Origin: CAYLZO01 sp964387775 | Lineage (GTDB): Bacteria > Chloroflexota > Anaerolineae > JAAYZQ01 | NCBI GenBank assembly: GCA_964387775.1 | Contig: CAYLZO010000142.1 | Span: forward strand, 1 to 13,753 | Direction: 5' to 3' | DNA length: 13,753 bases | Shown: piece by piece, positions 10,996-13,753 of the stretch | How the letters are laid out: the number at the start of each line of letters is the position of its first letter | Numbering within the stretch: the first letter of the stretch is position 1 | Translations under genes and position numbers: made by a program | The notes under the pieces: model-generated | Seen by the model: only the letters and a program-made list of their open reading frames with translations | The model's database searches: none | Told to the model about the DNA's origin: nothing

Positions 10996-11508
10996 ATGAC
11001 GCGTGATAGACTGGGAACCGTGTGGGCCGGCCTGGCCCTCATCGCCCTGGGGATCGCCTTTCTGATCGCCCAGTGGATCGGCTGGGACAGGATCTGGCCC
11101 ATTTTCCCTATCCTCGGCGGCCTGGCCTTTCTCGGCGGCTACGTCGCCAGCGGCTTTCGGGAGAGTGGATTCGTCTTTGTCGGCGTGGCGGCGCTTCTGG
11201 TCGGTGCCTTTTTCTTTGGCTTTAGCTTGGGGTTCTGGGAGTGGGCGCAGATGGAGCAGCTCTGGCCGGTGTTCCCCCTCATCGGAGGCCTGGCCTTTGG
11301 CGCCCTGTTCCTGGCCGAGCGGGGACGCGACTGGGGCACACTGGGCGTCGGCTGTGCAGCGACGGTCGTCGGCGTCGTCGGGCTGGGCTTCACCTACGGC
11401 CTCGTCGCCGGCGACGTCGTCAAGTTCTGGCCCGTGCTTATCATCTTTATCGGGCTCGCGAGCCTGGTGGGCGGCTTGCTGCGGATGGGCCGGAATCGGC
11501 AGGAGTAG
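10996..11508 (+). CDS. Small multi-pass membrane protein (LiaF-TM/DUF5668-like)
   Basis: The 170-residue protein is nearly all hydrophobic. Helices are visible at about 9-27, 34-51, 57-77, 88-107, 116-138 and 144-163, and it ends in a basic tail (RMGRNRQE). The repeated pattern of W-P-I/V-F-P followed by I-G/L-G-G-L-A-F (WPIFPILGGLAF, WPVFPLIGGLAF, FWPVLIIFIG) is typical of the transmembrane part of LiaF-like and DUF5668 proteins, often linked to envelope-stress sensing. Here the soluble domain of LiaF is absent. The start is fixed by a very strong aggaggagga at 10981-10990, five bases before the ATG. Its TAG is followed directly by the ATG of the glycosyltransferase, so the two are co-transcribed. 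The specific function is unknown. Confidence 0.85.
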   Translation: MTRDRLGTVWAGLALIALGIAFLIAQWIGWDRIWPIFPILGGLAFLGGYVASGFRESGFVFVGVAALLVGAFFFGFSLGFWEWAQMEQLWPVFPLIGGLAFGALFLAERGRDWGTLGVGCAATVVGVVGLGFTYGLVAGDVVKFWPVLIIFIGLASLVGGLLRMGRNRQE

Positions 11509-12699
11509 ATGCTCATTGGGGTGGACGCCAGCCGGGCAACAGCCGTCCAGCGTACGGGCACGGAGAATTACTCCTTTCATCTGATCCGCCAACTGCTCGC
11601 CCTGGATAACGGCCATCGCCTGCGGCTCTACTTCCGCGAGGCGCCGCCGGCNNNNNNNNNNNNNNNNNNNNNNNNNNNNNNNNNNNNNNNNNNNNNNNNN
11701 NNNNNNNNNNNNNNNNNNNNNNNNNNNNNNNNNNNNNNNNNNNNNNNNNNNAGCCTGGTCGAGCGGCGGATCATGCCCTTTCCCCGGCTATGGACCCACG
11801 TCCGGCTGTCGTGGGAGATGGTGACCCGCCCGCCCGACGTGCTCTTTGTGCCCTCCCACGTGCTGCCCCTGGCCCATCCCCGGCGCAGCGTCGTCACCGT
11901 CCACGACCTGGGCTACCACTACTACCCCGAGGCGCACACCCTCTTTCAGAATCTCTACCTGCGCTGGTCCACCCGCTTTAGCGCCCGCAACGCGGCCCGC
12001 GTCCTGGCCGACTCGCAGGCCACCCGCCGCGACCTGGTCCACTACTACCACATCCCTGAGGAAAAGATAAACGTCGTCTACCCCGGCCGCGACGAGACAC
12101 TGGCGCCCGTGACCGACCCGGGGCACCTCGCCGCCGTCCGCGCCTGCCACGGCATCGCCGGCCCCTATCTGCTCTACGTCGGCACCCTCCACCCGCGCAA
12201 GAACCTCGTCCGCCTGGTCCGGGCTTTTTCTCAGGTTGAGCGTACCGGCCTGCAATTGGTCCTCGCCGGGAAAAAGGGCTGGCTCTACGACGAGATTTTC
12301 GCCCAGGTCCGCCGGCTGGGCCTGGAGGATCGAGTCACGTTCACCGGCTACGTGCCCGACGCCGACCTGCCCGCGCTGCTGAGCGGGGCGCTGGCCTTTG
12401 TCTACCCCTCCCTCCACGAGGGCTTTGGCTTTCCCGTGCTGGAGGCGATGGCCTGCGGCGCGCCCGTCGTCTGTGCCGACACCTCGTCATTGCCCGAGGT
12501 GGCCGGCGACGCGGCACTGCGGGTCGATCCCCTCGACGTCGAGGCCCTGGCCGAGGCCCTGGGCCGCGTCGCGACCGACGAGAAGTTGCGAACCGACCTG
12601 ATCCGACGGGGGTTCGAGCAGGTGCAGCGCTTCTCCTGGCAGCGGTGCGCCCGCGAGACCCTGGCCGTCCTGGAGGACGTCGGCCGTGGAATCGATTGA
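11509..12699 (+). CDS. Glycosyltransferase family 4 (GT-B), interrupted by an assembly gap
   Basis: The nominal frame codes for 396 residues, including a stretch of undefined residues from the 100-N gap. The N-terminal MLIGVDASRA and RTGTENYSFHLIRQLL match family 4 transferases. After the gap come FPRLWTHVRLSWEM, DVLFVPSHVLPL, SVVTVHDLGYHYYPEAH, VLADSQATRRDL, YLLYVGTLHPRKNLVRLVRA (start of the donor-binding half), VTFTGYVPDADLPALLSGA, and the E-x7-E sugar-nucleotide motif YPSLHEGFGFPVLEAMACG. It should transfer a sugar from an NDP-sugar, probably in surface polysaccharide or glycolipid synthesis. The ATG at 11509 touches the preceding stop, and the gene overlaps the WecG-type gene by 14 bases. 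In relatives the stretch hidden by the Ns is probably shorter than 33 residues, so the frame agreement across the gap proves nothing. Confidence 0.9.
   Translation: MLIGVDASRATAVQRTGTENYSFHLIRQLLALDNGHRLRLYFREAPPXXXXXXXXXXXXXXXXXXXXXXXXXXXXXXXXXXSLVERRIMPFPRLWTHVRLSWEMVTRPPDVLFVPSHVLPLAHPRRSVVTVHDLGYHYYPEAHTLFQNLYLRWSTRFSARNAARVLADSQATRRDLVHYYHIPEEKINVVYPGRDETLAPVTDPGHLAAVRACHGIAGPYLLYVGTLHPRKNLVRLVRAFSQVERTGLQLVLAGKKGWLYDEIFAQVRRLGLEDRVTFTGYVPDADLPALLSGALAFVYPSLHEGFGFPVLEAMACGAPVVCADTSSLPEVAGDAALRVDPLDVEALAEALGRVATDEKLRTDLIRRGFEQVQRFSWQRCARETLAVLEDVGRGID
11652..11751. other. Run of 100 undefined bases (scaffold gap)
   Basis: Exactly 100 Ns lie inside the glycosyltransferase gene. A round 100 is a common placeholder for a scaffold join of unknown length, so coordinates downstream may not reflect true distances. 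Confidence 0.98.
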
Positions 12700-13681
12700 G
12701 ATCCTGGGCGTGCGCGTGGACGACGCCACCTACGCCGACCTGCTGGCCGCCGTGGACGCCTTTGTCGCCAGCGGCCGGCCCCACCAGATCGTCACCCTCA
12801 ACCCCGAGATGCTGGTCGCCGCCCACCAGGACCCCGCCTTCCACGCCGCCCTCAACGCCGCCGACCTGAACGTGGCCGACGGCGTGGGCCTGATGTGGGC
12901 CGCCCGGCTGCTGGGCTGGCCCCTGCGCCAGCGCGTCACCGGTTCCGACGGCATCTACCGGCTGGCCGCCCATTGCGCCGCCCGGGGCTACCGGCTCATC
13001 CTCACCATGCCCGATACCATGTCCGTGGAGCGGCGGCAGCTACTATCAATCTTTGGCGCTGAGCTGGTGCTCACGCCGGGGTCGGAGGGGATGCCCGGGG
13101 CGATAAGAAAGGCGGAGCAACTGACGGCGGAAAATCCTGATTCCTTCATGCCCCAGCAGTTCAAGAACCCGGCGAACCCGGAGGTGCACCGGCTTACCAC
13201 CGCCGATGAGATATGGCGGGATACCGGGGGCAGGGTGGATATCCTGGTTGCCGGCGTCGGCACCGGCGGCACTATCACCGGGGTGTCCGAGGTAATAAAG
13301 AAAAGGAAGCCTGCTTTCAGGGCTATTGCCGTTGAGCCGGTTGATTCTCCGGTCATGTCCGGGGGGAAGCCTGGCTCCCACAAGATTCAGGGCATTGGCG
13401 CCGGCTTTATCCCTGACGTCATGAGCCTTGAGCTGGTAGATGAAATAATTAAGGTAACCAACGAGGATGCCGGCATAATGGCAAGGCGGCTGGCTAAAGA
13501 GGAGGGCATCCTGGCTGGCATATCCTCCGGCGCCGCCGCATGGGCGGCTCTGGAGGTGGCAAAGAGAGATGATAGTGCGGGTAAGCTGATAGTGGTGGTG
13601 CTGCCTGATACCGGCGAGCGCTACCTGAGCACCTGGCTCTTCCAGGACGTTCCGGCGGTCAATGCCAGGTATAGCATATAA
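12686..13681 (+). CDS. Chimeric frame: WecG/TagA/CpsF glycosyltransferase N-part joined to cysteine synthase C-part
   Basis: The frame opens with GTG at 12686, overlapping the GT4 gene by 14 bases. Residues 1 to about 103 are a WecG/TagA/CpsF (GT26) transferase: SIEILGVRVDDATYADLL, IVTLNPEML (Thr37), LNVADGVGLMWAARLLG (Asp65 as the likely catalytic acid) and QRVTGSDGIYRLA. From ARGYRLILTMPDTMSVERR on, the protein is cysteine synthase (CysK/CBS family, PLP-dependent): GAELVLTPG, PQQFKNPANPEVH, VGTGGTITGV, IQGIGAGFIPD, GILAGISSGAA, VVVLPDTGERYLST. Both halves are incomplete. The transferase lacks its C-terminal half, and the synthase lacks the PLP lysine and the TSGNTG loop. A functional enzyme is therefore implausible. 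Base use shifts at the join: at least eight ATA isoleucine codons occur after 13090, against only scattered ones before. The most likely cause is a misassembly between two genomes. Confidence 0.8.
   Translation: MESIEILGVRVDDATYADLLAAVDAFVASGRPHQIVTLNPEMLVAAHQDPAFHAALNAADLNVADGVGLMWAARLLGWPLRQRVTGSDGIYRLAAHCAARGYRLILTMPDTMSVERRQLLSIFGAELVLTPGSEGMPGAIRKAEQLTAENPDSFMPQQFKNPANPEVHRLTTADEIWRDTGGRVDILVAGVGTGGTITGVSEVIKKRKPAFRAIAVEPVDSPVMSGGKPGSHKIQGIGAGFIPDVMSLELVDEIIKVTNEDAGIMARRLAKEEGILAGISSGAAAWAALEVAKRDDSAGKLIVVVLPDTGERYLSTWLFQDVPAVNARYSI
12981..13010 (+). other. Probable chimeric junction between two genomes
   Basis: The switch falls in cccggggctaccggctcatc and the bases just after it, encoding A-R-G-Y-R-L-I-L. 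Both protein families plausibly have a similar Gly-Tyr-Arg-Leu strand here, giving a short shared sequence on which an assembler could join two contigs. Upstream DNA is very GC-rich; downstream it has more A/T third positions and ATA, AGA and AAG codons. Confidence 0.75.
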
Positions 13682-13698
13682 GCATTGGGGGTGTGGAG

Positions 13699-13753
13699 AT
13701 GGTTGGTCAAACAAAGCTGGACTATGAGGCGCTTAAGAGCGGCGGGTTCATCA
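13699..13753 (+). CDS. Start of an unidentified gene after the cysteine synthase part, 3' partial
   Basis: An ATG at 13699 follows a gtggag ribosome site (13693-13698) and opens a frame that runs off the window: MVGQTKLDYEALKSGGFI, 18 residues. It begins 17 bases after the cysteine synthase stop and so is probably in the same operon in its source genome. The L-K-x-G-G-F-I/M start is reminiscent of sulfite/nitrite reductase-like 4Fe-4S proteins, which would suit a cysteine/sulfur context, but 18 residues are far too few to assign. Confidence 0.55.
   Translation, partial: MVGQTKLDYEALKSGGFI

Noticed and set aside
12686..13681. A genuine bifunctional glycosyltransferase-cysteine synthase
   Set aside because: Both parts lack essential halves (no PLP lysine, no C-terminal transferase half), and composition changes at the join, so an assembly artefact is preferred.

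Overview
The window is GC-rich, densely packed bacterial DNA. It most resembles a Chloroflexota genome, probably Anaerolineae, assembled from a metagenome. The grounds are a bacterial mevalonate-type isoprenoid cluster that includes isopentenyl phosphate kinase, a zinc-ribbon/TM protein with a long Thr-Pro extracellular linker, a secreted LysM-PA14 protein, CBS-ACT and CBM48 proteins, and short interspersed repeats. This assignment is inference; no rRNA or tRNA is present to confirm it.

Layout. (1) 1-3074 (+): an isoprenoid block. It holds the 3' part of an aconitase-X large subunit, its small subunit, isopentenyl phosphate kinase, and, from its own promoter, an MvaD-type decarboxylase. AcnX plus IPK matches the archaeal anhydromevalonate-phosphate route; MvaD plus IPK matches the phosphomevalonate-decarboxylase route. 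Finding both together is unusual. (2) 3075-3262: a gene-free stretch with a REP/MITE-like palindromic element and a 14-bp tandem repeat. (3) 3263-6126 (+): an IscU/NifU scaffold protein fused to an IscX domain, an RseP-type site-2 protease with a large insertion, and the zinc-ribbon/TM/Thr-Pro protein. The block ends at a strong bidirectional terminator. (4) 6227-9930 (-): a CBS-CBS-ACT protein, a secreted 2xLysM-2xPA14 protein, and a two-gene unit of a small CBM48 protein followed by a DUF429-HAD phosphatase fusion. (5) 10255-12699 (+): a TsaC/Sua5 family protein, a multi-pass membrane protein, and a GT4 glycosyltransferase interrupted by 100 Ns. (6) 12686-13753 (+): a WecG/TagA glycosyltransferase start that changes, inside one open frame, into the C-terminal two thirds of a cysteine synthase. 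Base and codon use change at the same point. I read this as a chimeric assembly join, with the last ~750 bases coming from another genome.

Six housekeeping-type promoters can be read directly: TTGCTC/TATGAT, TTGACA/TACAAT, TTGCAA/TATAAT, TTGACA/TATAAT, TTGACC/TACAAT and TTGACG/TATAAT. Five have a 17-bp spacer and one has 16 bp. Together they divide the window into transcription units.
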